This document shows, piece by piece, positions 25,836-34,385 of a stretch of DNA of 64,000 bases (position 1 is the first letter of the stretch; each line of letters begins with the position of its first letter). The notes under the pieces were generated by a model. That model had not been told where the DNA came from, made no database searches, and saw only the letters and a list, made by a program, of their open reading frames with translations. Source of the stretch: Clostridium tetanomorphum. Its GTDB lineage: Bacteria > Bacillota > Clostridia > Clostridiales > Clostridiaceae. The stretch covers positions 115,124 to 179,123 of the forward strand of contig NZ_JAGGKA010000008.1 of the NCBI RefSeq assembly GCF_017873215.1, in the 5' to 3' direction. The translations under genes and the position numbers were made by a program.

Positions 25836-26315
25836 ATGAAGCTAACAGATAAACTTATATCTTTACCAAATCTTACACGGTTAAATCTTACATCTTTGTA
25901 TATGGAAATTATTGATAGTATTGCAGCAAATGACACATTAAAATATGTTGTAGTGAAATTTTATATAGCCTCAATTGACTGGAATAATGTAGATGAATCC
26001 ACTGAATATATAAAAAGTATTGCAAATTGTATTAAAAATCAACCATACCTTATAAACAATGTATATAGAGACATTGCAAAGAATTTAAAAGATGACAAAG
26101 GATACTGGAATCCAGAAATAATACTGCAAATTGTTGACATATTATGGTCTGAAGGATTTTATGAATCTCAATTTATAGGACTTTCTTTACTTGAAGCTGC
26201 TGGAAATGCTTTATTGTGGAGAGAGGATTGTGCCAATAGGTTGAAGTTATATAGAAATCACCCTGACATTAATATTCAATCACTTGCATTAGATATTTGG
26301 ACAGCAACAGAGTAA
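25836..26315 (+). CDS. Helical protein, probable displaced C-terminus of the HEAT-repeat gene
   Basis: 159 residues from ATG 25836, without a recognisable ribosome site (the preceding bases are CATAGGCAGCGTTTA). The same frame is open back past the stop of the 943-residue gene, reading ..[20 protein letters not shown].., which looks like coding sequence. The content (helical repeats, [35 protein letters not shown]) fits a HEAT-like C-terminal domain. I read it as the end of the preceding gene after a one-base insertion or two-base loss; a separate coupled gene is the alternative. Confidence 0.55.
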   Translation: MKLTDKLISLPNLTRLNLTSLYMEIIDSIAANDTLKYVVVKFYIASIDWNNVDESTEYIKSIANCIKNQPYLINNVYRDIAKNLKDDKGYWNPEIILQIVDILWSEGFYESQFIGLSLLEAAGNALLWREDCANRLKLYRNHPDINIQSLALDIWTATE

Positions 26316-26411
26316 ATTGTGCACTTTGAAATAATGATTTTTGAGTTTATTTCGAAGATATAAAAGGTCTAGGTTACATACTAATAATTCAAAATGTTAA
26401 GGGGGAAAATC

Positions 26412-27644
26412 ATGTTAAGAAACTCAAAAGTAGAACAAATCCAAATTCTAAATAATTCAGAAATTCTATTTAGAGTAAAAAATGGATTTGGAAAATTAAA
26501 TATGAGTTTTGTTAAGGATAAAAATGATGAAATAAAAATCACCTATTTTTTAGGGGATACACCATTGATTATGAGCAATACAGAATATTGTCCAACTTGT
26601 TCTACCATGATTCAGTTAGCTGAAGGTAGAGAAAAAGTTGATAGTAAAGTAGTTGAGGTTTTAAATAATATTAATACAATACAAAGTATAGAAGATGGAT
26701 TTGAAAAAATTAAGCCTATACTAGTTTTACTAGATGATGGTTATTATGTATTAAAAGAAATAGAATTAATTCCCACAGATGGTGAAGGAAATTATTTTTG
26801 GAATTTAGATGGGAAGAGTAAAAATTATAATGCAAGTGCGGATTTTTATTTGCGTGATTATGGAACAATTTATGGAACACCTAAATTTATGCTTCCATCT
26901 CAGGGAACTAATTGTTATAACAATGAGAGGGTAGAATATTATAGAGAAAAAATTAGAAATGGTGAAAAGTTGTTCGGTATTGCTATTGAATTAAGATCTT
27001 TTATGTCATTATTGATAGACGGGCATCATAAAGCAACAGCTTGTTATTTAGAAGGAGAAACTCTTAGCTGTATTACAATAATAAAACCTTATTCCTATAA
27101 AAATTATAATACTGGTGAGGAGGGTATTAATTATTTAGGAAATGATATTCCTTTTAGTAAGTTGAGTGATGCAAAAGACATAAAGCATTATTACAATAAG
27201 AAAAATACAAGTAGTAGAAATGAATATAAGCAGATAATTTTAGAAGAAAAACATACTATGCCAATTAATATAGGTAAACCTAAGGTTGATTTTCCTGATT
27301 ATGAAGATATAGCTTTATCAAATTTAGCCCAAGATACTTCTGATGAAAAGATATCAGAATTACTAAATTATATAGGAGAGTATCCTTTAGAAGAATTAGA
27401 GTATATATTTTATAATTTAAAAGTTAACAACAAAGCAAAAGCTAAGGATTTATGTTTTAAGATTCTTTCTTCAAATGAATTCCAAAGTATATGGGATATA
27501 TGTGTTAAATTCTTATCTCAATATAGAGTTAAAGAAGTAGAAGATTTATTTATAAATATTCTAGTTGACTATGATCAATATGATTGTATTAGTTACGAGA
27601 AGATTAAAAAGATAATAGATGACTATTTTAAAGAAAACAAATAA
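26412..27644 (+). CDS. Unknown protein with ParB-like DGHHK motif
   Basis: ATG 26412 lies 7 bases after AAGGGGGA; the earlier ATG 26394 lies ahead of that site. 410 residues, soluble. The recognisable part is near residues 170-225: YREKIRNGEKLFGIAIELRS..LLIDGHHKATACYLEGE, which resembles the substrate/nucleotide-binding core of ParB-like (sulfiredoxin-fold) domains. The N-terminal third includes EYCPTCSTMIQL, a single CxxC. The C-terminal 120 residues are helical. It is separated from the HEAT gene pair by under 100 bases, so it may share its transcription. I cannot assign a reaction. Confidence 0.6.
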   Translation: MLRNSKVEQIQILNNSEILFRVKNGFGKLNMSFVKDKNDEIKITYFLGDTPLIMSNTEYCPTCSTMIQLAEGREKVDSKVVEVLNNINTIQSIEDGFEKIKPILVLLDDGYYVLKEIELIPTDGEGNYFWNLDGKSKNYNASADFYLRDYGTIYGTPKFMLPSQGTNCYNNERVEYYREKIRNGEKLFGIAIELRSFMSLLIDGHHKATACYLEGETLSCITIIKPYSYKNYNTGEEGINYLGNDIPFSKLSDAKDIKHYYNKKNTSSRNEYKQIILEEKHTMPINIGKPKVDFPDYEDIALSNLAQDTSDEKISELLNYIGEYPLEELEYIFYNLKVNNKAKAKDLCFKILSSNEFQSIWDICVKFLSQYRVKEVEDLFINILVDYDQYDCISYEKIKKIIDDYFKENK

Positions 27645-27656
27645 GATATTTAGTAA

Positions 27657-27688
27657 TAGTGAATTTCAAAGGTCATACCTCGCCTCCA
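27657..27688. repeat. Repeat family C, copy 2
   Basis: TAGTGAATTTCAAAGGTCAT..CTCCA, matching 16446-16477. Like copy 1, it sits shortly after a gene end. Confidence 0.5.
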
Positions 27689-27699
27689 TCAATAAAAAC

Positions 27700-27737
27700 C
27701 ACACCGGTATTGGATAATTCAGTACCGGCGTTTTAGT
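27700..27737 (+). terminator. Terminator after the DGHHK gene
   Basis: CCGGTA pairs with TACCGG around GATAATT, with weaker flanking pairs, followed by CGTTTTAGTTTTTG. Confidence 0.75.
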
Positions 27738-27863
27738 TTTTGTAAATATATTAGAGAGTATTATATTTTAGTAGATTATATATTTTCAAGTAAGTGATAT
27801 ACATAATTTATTATGAATATTATATATGGTGGCTTTTATCATTTAAGTTTGGAGGATAAGAGT

Positions 27864-28961
27864 ATGAAAAAAATTCCCAACATTTTATCTAAAATGATAT
27901 TTCGTGGTGGTAATGCAGCTAATGTGAAAACAAGATCAATTACATCAAGGCAATTTCAGTATGAAGTTGAGGTTATTGCTGAAAATTTATATGTACCCTG
28001 GGCTATGGACATAAGCAATGAAGGGAAAATATATTTTACGGAGCGATCTGGGGCAATTAGAATTATTGAAGATGGTAAACTTCTAATACAGCCACTAATC
28101 ACATTTGGGGCACCCTTTGTAAGTAGGGGAGAGGGTGGTCTAATGGGTATTGCTTTAGACCCTAATTATTCACAAAACCATTATATGTATGTTATGCATT
28201 CATATGCAGAAGGTAATCGAATATATAATCGCGTTGTAAGATTGATTGAAAACAATAACAGGGCATCCATTGATAGAGTTCTTCTTGATAGGATTCCTGG
28301 TGGAAAAATTCACAATGGAGGAAGGTTAAAGATAGGGCCAGATAAGAAGTTATATATAACAACAGGAGATGCAGGAAACTCTGCATTGGCACAAGATTTA
28401 AGAAGTATAGCAGGAAAAATACTGCGAATAGAATTAGATGGAAGTGTTCCAAAAGATAATCCAATTGCTAATTCACCGATTTATAGCTTAGGTCATCGAA
28501 ATCCGCAAGGTTTAGCGTGGAATTTAAAAAATATTTTGTATGCATCAGAACATGGACAGTTAGCACATGATGAGATAAATATAATACAACCAGGAGGCAA
28601 TTATGGATGGCTTCTTGTTCAAGGATATGAAGAGTCTCAAGAAGTTAAGATACAAAAGCCTTTGATACACAGCGGAGCAGAGACATGGGCACCTTCTGGA
28701 ATTGCCTTTGTAAATCAAGGACCATGGCAAGGTAAACTACTGGTTGCTAATTTGCGAGGACAGCAATTACTTGCTATTTCGTTAAACAAAGAAGGAACGG
28801 TAGTGAAGAATGTAGAATCATGGTTCAAGAATCAGTATGGACGTTTGCGTGATGTTATTCAGGGGAAAGATGGATCAATTTACCTTACAACAAGTAATAG
28901 GGATGGCAGAGGAAACCCTAATATAACTGACGATAAAATTATCAGGCTCATTCCCAAATAA
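27864..28961 (+). CDS. PQQ-type sugar dehydrogenase-like beta-propeller protein
   Basis: ATG 27864 follows GGAGGATAAGAGT. The 365-residue protein matches the soluble glucose/sorbosone dehydrogenase family: ENLYVPWAMDISNEGKIYFTERSG, GEGGLMGIALDPNY, KIHNGGRLKIGPDKKLYITTGDAG, IYSLGHRNPQGLAW, EHGQLAHDEINII and PGGNYGW. These proteins are normally exported and use PQQ; here the N-terminus (MKKIPNILSKMIFRGGNAAN) has no signal peptide, and an obligate anaerobe is not expected to make PQQ. Either it uses another cofactor, is a lactonase-like or sugar-binding propeller, or depends on external PQQ. It stands alone. Confidence 0.8.
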   Translation: MKKIPNILSKMIFRGGNAANVKTRSITSRQFQYEVEVIAENLYVPWAMDISNEGKIYFTERSGAIRIIEDGKLLIQPLITFGAPFVSRGEGGLMGIALDPNYSQNHYMYVMHSYAEGNRIYNRVVRLIENNNRASIDRVLLDRIPGGKIHNGGRLKIGPDKKLYITTGDAGNSALAQDLRSIAGKILRIELDGSVPKDNPIANSPIYSLGHRNPQGLAWNLKNILYASEHGQLAHDEINIIQPGGNYGWLLVQGYEESQEVKIQKPLIHSGAETWAPSGIAFVNQGPWQGKLLVANLRGQQLLAISLNKEGTVVKNVESWFKNQYGRLRDVIQGKDGSIYLTTSNRDGRGNPNITDDKIIRLIPK

Positions 28962-29016
28962 AGATTATACACAAAGTAAAATTACTGTGCCTTAAATTAT
29001 GGAAAATACTGTCTGA

Positions 29017-29056
29017 AAAGACCATGTTGGAGTTATCTTCAATGTGGTCTTTAATT
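29017..29056 (+). terminator. Terminator after the sugar dehydrogenase-like gene
   Basis: AAAGACCA (29017-29024) pairs with TGGTCTTT (29045-29052), with additional inner pairing, followed by TAATT. Confidence 0.7.
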
Positions 29057-29159
29057 ATGAAATATATGATATTATATTTAAGTAGTTGTTACATAATTGA
29101 TTAAATGTTATATAATTGAATATATAGAAAACTTATAATTGCAAAAGGGAGTATACATT

Positions 29160-30479
29160 ATGAAAAGTATAAATTTTAAATGTTATTTGTTAGTTTTTGT
29201 GTTTTTATTTTCTTATATATTTGTTGGGTGCACCAAATCCGTATCCCCTGTAGTTTCAGAAAAAAGTAATGAGAAAATAAAACTTAGCTGTGCTATACCA
29301 GCAGAAGATACTGCTAAAATAAAAGCATTTAAAAGTTTTGAAACCAATATAAAAAAACAGTTTTCAGACTATGATATATCTTTTAAGTATATAAAAGGTG
29401 ATACTAAAAGTTATGAAACAAAAATTAAGGTGCTTTTATCTTCAAATCAGAAACCAGATATTTTTTTCTCAAAAGAAAATTCTTTTTTTGAACAGCTTTT
29501 TTCCGCAAACGCAGTACAACCTATAGATAAATATTTAAAGGAACTAAAGTTTTGGCATATGGTTTTGCCTTTTGTAAAAAATGATGGATATAAGGGGAAA
29601 GTTTATGCTGTTCCTTTTGAAGAAGTGCATTATGAAATAATGGCTATAAATAGTGATATATTTAATAAAAATAAAATTAAAATTCCTACTAATTTTGAAG
29701 AGCTTAAAAATGCAGTTTATACACTTAAGTCTAAAGGGATTATACCTATAGCTATTGGAGGTAAAGATGGAGGAATTGTTTATAATATGATTGGAAGTTT
29801 TGCAGCTACTATTGACCCTGAAGTTACTAAAAACGTTATAAATGGAAAAGAGAAATTTTCTAGTAATAATTTTAAAGAAGCTGTTTTAAAGGTAAAGGAG
29901 CTTATAGATATGGAAGCCTTTGGTAAAGAAACTCAATGCCGTACAGATTTACAAGCAGCACAACTTTTTAATTCAGGTAAAGCAGCTATATATTGCACAA
30001 GCTCCTCTAATCTTAATATGTGTAATAAAAAACTTAATGGAAAATGTAAATTAATTTATTATCCTTATATAGGAGAGGAAAATGTTAATAATTATAATAG
30101 TCTAGTAAGTGATTTACAAAAGAATTCTGGCTTGTTTATTTCATCAATATCAGAACATCCAAAAGAAGCAGTAAATTTAGCTATAGAAATATCCAAAGAG
30201 TATAATAAATATTTATATGAAAAGCAAAATAATCCTGCAACTATTTATATTCCTAGTAAGCAGGGCTGGGAAAATAATAATAAAAATAATAAAGACTTAC
30301 AACAATTTATGAAGAGTTTATATGAAAACAAAAATATTACCAGTAGTTTATTAAATGGAAGTATCAATGTTAAAGCTTCAAAGGCAATAATGGAAGCCTC
30401 TACAGCTTTTATGACGGGATTTTTATCTGTAGACACGTATACTAAAGAGTTGGATAAGGCAATGGAATTGAAATTTTAA
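29160..30479 (+). CDS. Extracellular solute-binding lipoprotein (family 1)
   Basis: ATG 29160 lies 8 bases after AAGGGAG. 439 residues with a lipoprotein signal: a hydrophobic stretch ending in IFVGC, Cys24 being the lipid-attachment site. The mature part has the layout of family 1 sugar-binding proteins: KIKVLLSSNQKPDIFFSKE, AVPFEEVHYEIMAINSDIFNK, IPTNFEELKNAVYTLKSKGIIPIAIGG, and a final helix pair. It would deliver a carbohydrate to an ABC importer on the outer face of the membrane, but no permease or ATPase gene is near, so it is an orphan that must share a transporter encoded elsewhere. Confidence 0.85.
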   Translation: MKSINFKCYLLVFVFLFSYIFVGCTKSVSPVVSEKSNEKIKLSCAIPAEDTAKIKAFKSFETNIKKQFSDYDISFKYIKGDTKSYETKIKVLLSSNQKPDIFFSKENSFFEQLFSANAVQPIDKYLKELKFWHMVLPFVKNDGYKGKVYAVPFEEVHYEIMAINSDIFNKNKIKIPTNFEELKNAVYTLKSKGIIPIAIGGKDGGIVYNMIGSFAATIDPEVTKNVINGKEKFSSNNFKEAVLKVKELIDMEAFGKETQCRTDLQAAQLFNSGKAAIYCTSSSNLNMCNKKLNGKCKLIYYPYIGEENVNNYNSLVSDLQKNSGLFISSISEHPKEAVNLAIEISKEYNKYLYEKQNNPATIYIPSKQGWENNNKNNKDLQQFMKSLYENKNITSSLLNGSINVKASKAIMEASTAFMTGFLSVDTYTKELDKAMELKF

Positions 30480-30518
30480 GTTTAAACATATAAAAGTTGT
30501 TTCATGGAGATGATTTTG

Positions 30519-31496
30519 TTGAATAGCTTAGAAGTGAGAGTACCTAAGTTTAAGAAAAAATATAAAGTAATATTAATAGTATCAATAGTTTTATTTATTT
30601 CCATAAATTTAATAGGCTTCTATTTAGGAAATATGTATTATGAAAAGGTATGTAAAATATATATTGATAGGACTAATACTGGTATTGAATATTATAAAGA
30701 AAGCTTTAATTTTGAGAGATTTAAGAGTCTTGAATCTTATGATATAGATATAGAATCTAGTTTTGATTACAAGCTTGCGGGCACGTATATTTTTAATGCA
30801 AAACCTACAAATAATACAGTTATTATAGCTCATGGTATTACTGCAAGTCGCTGGGAAGCAATGAAATATGCAGATATGTATTTAGATATGGGATTCAATG
30901 TAGTTGTGTATGATTCAAGATATCATGGGAAAAGTGGAGGAAATGATATAACTTTAGGTTTTTTTGAAAAAAATGATCTTGATAATATTGTTAAATGGGT
31001 AAAGTGGGTAAATCCTAATGCTATAATTGGTGTACATGGTGAATCCCTTGGAGCAGTAACTGCGTTATTACAGGCGAATTTAGATATAGATAAAAGAAAT
31101 GTGAATTTTTATATAGTAGATTGCCCTTATTCAGACATATCACAGTTATTAAGTATGAAATTATCCAAAAGTGAAAAGCTTCAATTTCAACTTGCTTCAA
31201 AATTCATTTTATTCTATGCAAATGTGATTGCTCTTAATAAATCTGGATTTTCACTATATGCAGTGTCACCTATAAAAGCAGTAAAAGATATTAAAGCTCC
31301 TGTTATGTTTATTCATGGTAGCAATGACACCTTTATACCCGCATCAATGTCTTTAGAATTATATTTAGAGAAAACAGGAGTCAAGACCATATATATTTCA
31401 CCAGATGCAGAACATGCTATGTCATATTTTATTAATAAATCTGAATATGTTTCTAAAGTAAAACAATTTCTTGTTCAAAACAAGATTATTCATTAA
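30519..31496 (+). CDS. Membrane-anchored alpha/beta hydrolase
   Basis: I place the start at TTG 30519, 9 bases after GGAG; the in-frame ATG 30504 overlaps that site. About 325 residues. One N-terminal membrane helix (VILIVSIVLFISINLIGFYLG) is followed by an alpha/beta-hydrolase domain: oxyanion region NTVIIAHGITASRWE, nucleophile serine in GVHGESLGAVTAL, acid in FIHGSNDTFIP and histidine in PDAEHAMSY. The catalytic domain probably faces outward. Such proteins are esterases or peptidases; the substrate is unknown. It follows the solute-binding gene by 39 bases and is probably co-transcribed. Confidence 0.82.
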   Translation: MNSLEVRVPKFKKKYKVILIVSIVLFISINLIGFYLGNMYYEKVCKIYIDRTNTGIEYYKESFNFERFKSLESYDIDIESSFDYKLAGTYIFNAKPTNNTVIIAHGITASRWEAMKYADMYLDMGFNVVVYDSRYHGKSGGNDITLGFFEKNDLDNIVKWVKWVNPNAIIGVHGESLGAVTALLQANLDIDKRNVNFYIVDCPYSDISQLLSMKLSKSEKLQFQLASKFILFYANVIALNKSGFSLYAVSPIKAVKDIKAPVMFIHGSNDTFIPASMSLELYLEKTGVKTIYISPDAEHAMSYFINKSEYVSKVKQFLVQNKIIH

Positions 31497-31601
31497 TAGA
31501 TATTCTATTTTGTAGGAATCAGGAAGTTTTTACAATAACGCAGGATTTGCCACAAAGAAACTAATGTTCATATAACTTTTGTATTTTTAAGAAGGTTTAA
31601 T

Positions 31602-31781
31602 ATGAAAAAAATTAGGATTACCCATGAAAAACTTGCAAAACTTGCTAAGGAAGTACAGTATCTAAAAACTGTTAGACGAATGAAAATAGCAGAAAAAATT
31701 AAAGATGTATTAATAAATGGAGATCTAAATTTTTATGAAAACTTAGAATACATTTCTGCAAAAAAGAGCAAGCAGAAATAA
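31602..31781 (+). CDS. 59-residue protein resembling the GreA N-terminal coiled coil
   Basis: ATG 31602 has AAGAAGG upstream. The product MKKIRITHEKLAKLAKEVQY.. continues LKTVRRMKIAEKIKDVLINGDLN..ENLEY..AKK, which follows the N-terminal coiled coil of transcript-cleavage factor GreA (L-EEL-YLK-V-R-EIAE-I-EA---GDLSENAEYD-AK). Asp41 aligns with the essential acid at the GreA tip; the second acid (Glu44 in GreA) is displaced two residues by an insertion (Glu46 here). The C-terminal FKBP-like domain that docks on RNA polymerase is missing. It may be a truncated gene, cut by the structured element that begins at its stop codon, or a stand-alone modulator. Confidence 0.6.
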   Translation: MKKIRITHEKLAKLAKEVQYLKTVRRMKIAEKIKDVLINGDLNFYENLEYISAKKSKQK

Positions 31782-31883
31782 AGAGCAGATGAGGATAATT
31801 TTTCGCCAATGACATTAGGAAAAATTTAAAATTAAAGCTTTTCTGTAGCCATAACAAAAGAAAAGTTACCTCATCTGCTCTTT
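31780..31883. other. 104-bp structured element with 15-bp terminal inverted repeats
   Basis: AAAGAGCAGATGAGG (31780-31794) and CCTCATCTGCTCTTT (31869-31883) are perfectly complementary. Inside are two more hairpins, TTTTTC/GAAAAA (from about 31799 to 31823) and CTTTTC/GAAAAG (from about 31838 to 31865), so the transcript would fold as a three-way junction. It fills the gap between convergent genes. It could be a two-way terminator, but the layout also fits a miniature inverted-repeat element (MITE) or a structured RNA. Confidence 0.6.
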
Positions 31884-31910
31884 GTAATTTACATAATGTG
31901 CTCTAAAAAA

Positions 31911-32630
31911 TTATTCTTTAATTTTTCTACATTGTTCAACTAGGTGCTTGTATATCAATAGCTGCTCAGGATACTTTTCAAATAGCAGTTCTGGATGCCA
32001 CTGTACTCCCATGATTGAACCGTCAATGGATTCTATGGCTTCTATAATTCCATCTGAAGATTTTGCAGTAATTTTCATTTCTGCACCAACAGATAAAACT
32101 GCCTGATGATGCCAGGAGTTTACTCCTATTTTTTCACTTTTAAATAATTTATATAGTTTGCTATGATCATATAAAGAAACGGTGTGAAATAATTCATCAA
32201 GCTGTTCTTCAGGTTGGCTATGTCCAATGGTGTTTGGATGTTGAGTGAAAATATCCTGATAAATTTTGCCACCAGTACATAAGGCTATAATCTGACAGCC
32301 CTTACAAATACCAAGTATGGGCTTATTTTGATTTTTGGCTTCTTCAAATAATGCAAATTCAAAACGGTCACGTTGTGAACTAATGTAACTAATTCCTCTT
32401 AAAGGCTCTTCATTTAATAATATAGGGGAAACATCTTCACCACCAGGGAGTAACAATCCATCACACATGGAAATATATGATTTCACTTCATTTAAATCAT
32501 TGGTAATTGGTGCTAGTATCGGAGTACCACCAGCAGCACGTATTGCATTAACATAACTTTCGTGTATTAGAAACTCTTTTCTTGAACTTTTTAAATTACG
32601 AACAGCACAAATCAATATTATTGGCTTCAT
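31911..32630 (-). CDS. Gamma-glutamyl-GABA hydrolase-like class I glutamine amidotransferase
   Basis: 239 residues, with ATG 32630 preceded by AAAGGAGAGC on its strand. It has the peptidase C26/PuuD layout: GLLLPGGEDVSP, nucleophile Cys109 in PILGICKGCQIIA, and the His-Glu of the triad in IMGVQWHPELLF. Proteins of this family hydrolyse gamma-glutamyl amides such as gamma-glutamyl-GABA. No putrescine or GABA pathway gene is adjacent, so the physiological substrate is open. Confidence 0.85.
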   Translation of the reverse strand: MKPIILICAVRNLKSSRKEFLIHESYVNAIRAAGGTPILAPITNDLNEVKSYISMCDGLLLPGGEDVSPILLNEEPLRGISYISSQRDRFEFALFEEAKNQNKPILGICKGCQIIALCTGGKIYQDIFTQHPNTIGHSQPEEQLDELFHTVSLYDHSKLYKLFKSEKIGVNSWHHQAVLSVGAEMKITAKSSDGIIEAIESIDGSIMGVQWHPELLFEKYPEQLLIYKHLVEQCRKIKE

Positions 32631-32691
32631 AAATAGCTCTCCTTTCTATTAATAACTTTAGCAAAAGCTTGTATATAATCTTATACTATGC

Positions 32692-33018
32692 ATGTTTAGT
32701 ATATCATTAGACATTTTATGGGTGGTAATATATAATTTATATGCATTTAGTATTTGTTCTAATAACACTATGGCCTATAAAGAGGAAAAGGCTTATGAAA
32801 AAATACGATTAATTGAAGCTGTAATAAAAAATAAAATTTTAAAAAATCTAATAATCCCTTTAATTACAAAGATTACAATAGAATGCATAATTTCAAGTTT
32901 TAAATATAGAGCTATATTGCATTCTAATAAGGTGTGCTATAAAATACAATTAGAGAATGATTTTCATTTAATAATAAAACATATTCTCAATAATCATTTT
33001 GAAAGGGATGGAGGATAA
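32692..33018 (+). CDS. Small unknown protein coupled to the MATE gene
   Basis: A 108-codon frame whose TAA overlaps the ATG of the MATE gene by one base (ATAATG), preceded by GGAGG that serves the MATE start. The product is lysine- and isoleucine-rich with no recognised motif. There is no clear ribosome site at ATG 32692, and an internal ATG at 32785 or so could be the start. In this position regulators of the MarR type are common, but I do not see one here. It may be a remnant or a false frame. Confidence 0.3.
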   Translation: MFSISLDILWVVIYNLYAFSICSNNTMAYKEEKAYEKIRLIEAVIKNKILKNLIIPLITKITIECIISSFKYRAILHSNKVCYKIQLENDFHLIIKHILNNHFERDGG

Positions 33019-34385
33019 TGGATTCAAGAAGTAGAATTAAATTAATCAGTGAAGGGAAAATTTCAACGGCTTTATTAAAGCTTGGAGTACCTATGATTAT
33101 AAGTATGCTTGTAACTGCTCTTTACAATGTTGTGGATGCATATTTTGTAGGGGGACTTGGCACAAGTGCTATAGCAGCAGTTTCTGTGGCATTTCCCATA
33201 TCAATTGTTTTTTCAGGAGTGGGATTAACTTTTGGAAGTGGAGGCGGTTCTTATATTTCAAGGCTTTTAGGGGCAGAGAATAGAGAAGGAGCCAGTAGAG
33301 TTGCCTCAACTTCATTGATTAGCGCTGTATTTATAGGTATAATTTTAGCAGCAATTATATTGGGGTTTTTAGATAGCACTTTGATTTTTATGGGAGCAAC
33401 TGAAACCATACTACCTTATGCAAAGTCCTATGCTATTATATTTATTATGGCATCAATTATAAATACTTTTAATGTAGCTATGGGAAATTTAGCAGTATCA
33501 CAGGGTGCTTCAAATATTTCTTTAAATGCAATGCTTGCAGGTGCAATTTTAAACATGATTTTAGATCCAATATTTATATATACATTGGCAATGGGCATAA
33601 AAGGTGCGGCTATAGCTACTCTTATATCCCAATGTATTACTACTCTTATTTATGTGTGGTACATTTTAGGAGGAAAAAGTTATGTGAAAATAGCTTTTAG
33701 CTACTTTACTTTGGATAAGAATATATATGCTGAAGTGTTTAAGATAGGCATATCAATGCTAATTTTACAATTGCTTACAAGTATCTCAATGGGATTAATT
33801 AATAAAATAGCTAGCAATTATGGAGATGCTGCGGTAGCTGCTATGGGAATTGTAACTAGAGTAACTGCTCTAGGGACCTATGTTGTATTTGGATATGTAA
33901 AAGGCTTTCAACCTATTGCAGGATACAATTATGGAGCTAAAAGCTATAAAAGATTGAATGAGGCAATTAGTGTTTCTCTTAAATGGACTACACCATTTTG
34001 TGCTATTTGGACAATAATAGTATTTATTTTTTCCAAGCAAATTGTATCAATATTTAGTAGTGATACAAATGTTATTAGTATAGCTGAAAAAGCTTTGAGA
34101 GCATACAGCATTATGTTTATTTCTTTTGGATTTCAATTTGTATATTCCACACTATTTTTATCTTTGGGCAAAGCAAAAAAGGGTGGCATATTGACCATGG
34201 GAAGACAGGGCATATTTTTTATTCCAGTTATATTAACTTTACCTAGTATTATGGGTTTAAATGGGGTAATTTACACTCAAGCAATTGCAGATTTGCTTAC
34301 AACAATACTTACCTTTATATTTGCCTATAATATAAAAAATGAGATAAATACATTGATAGAAGATAATAATATAGTAAAAGCTTGA
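33018..34385 (+). CDS. MATE family efflux transporter
   Basis: ATG 33018 is 4 bases after GGAGG. 455 residues with twelve hydrophobic helices in two halves; the first half begins KLGVPMIISMLVTALYNVVDAYFVGGLGTSAIAAVSVAFPI, typical of DinF/NorM-type MATE proteins, and the second carries GYNYGAKSYKRLNEAISVS, another family block. MATE proteins export cationic drugs or metabolites using Na+ or H+ gradients. Substrate unknown. Confidence 0.92.
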   Translation: MDSRSRIKLISEGKISTALLKLGVPMIISMLVTALYNVVDAYFVGGLGTSAIAAVSVAFPISIVFSGVGLTFGSGGGSYISRLLGAENREGASRVASTSLISAVFIGIILAAIILGFLDSTLIFMGATETILPYAKSYAIIFIMASIINTFNVAMGNLAVSQGASNISLNAMLAGAILNMILDPIFIYTLAMGIKGAAIATLISQCITTLIYVWYILGGKSYVKIAFSYFTLDKNIYAEVFKIGISMLILQLLTSISMGLINKIASNYGDAAVAAMGIVTRVTALGTYVVFGYVKGFQPIAGYNYGAKSYKRLNEAISVSLKWTTPFCAIWTIIVFIFSKQIVSIFSSDTNVISIAEKALRAYSIMFISFGFQFVYSTLFLSLGKAKKGGILTMGRQGIFFIPVILTLPSIMGLNGVIYTQAIADLLTTILTFIFAYNIKNEINTLIEDNNIVKA

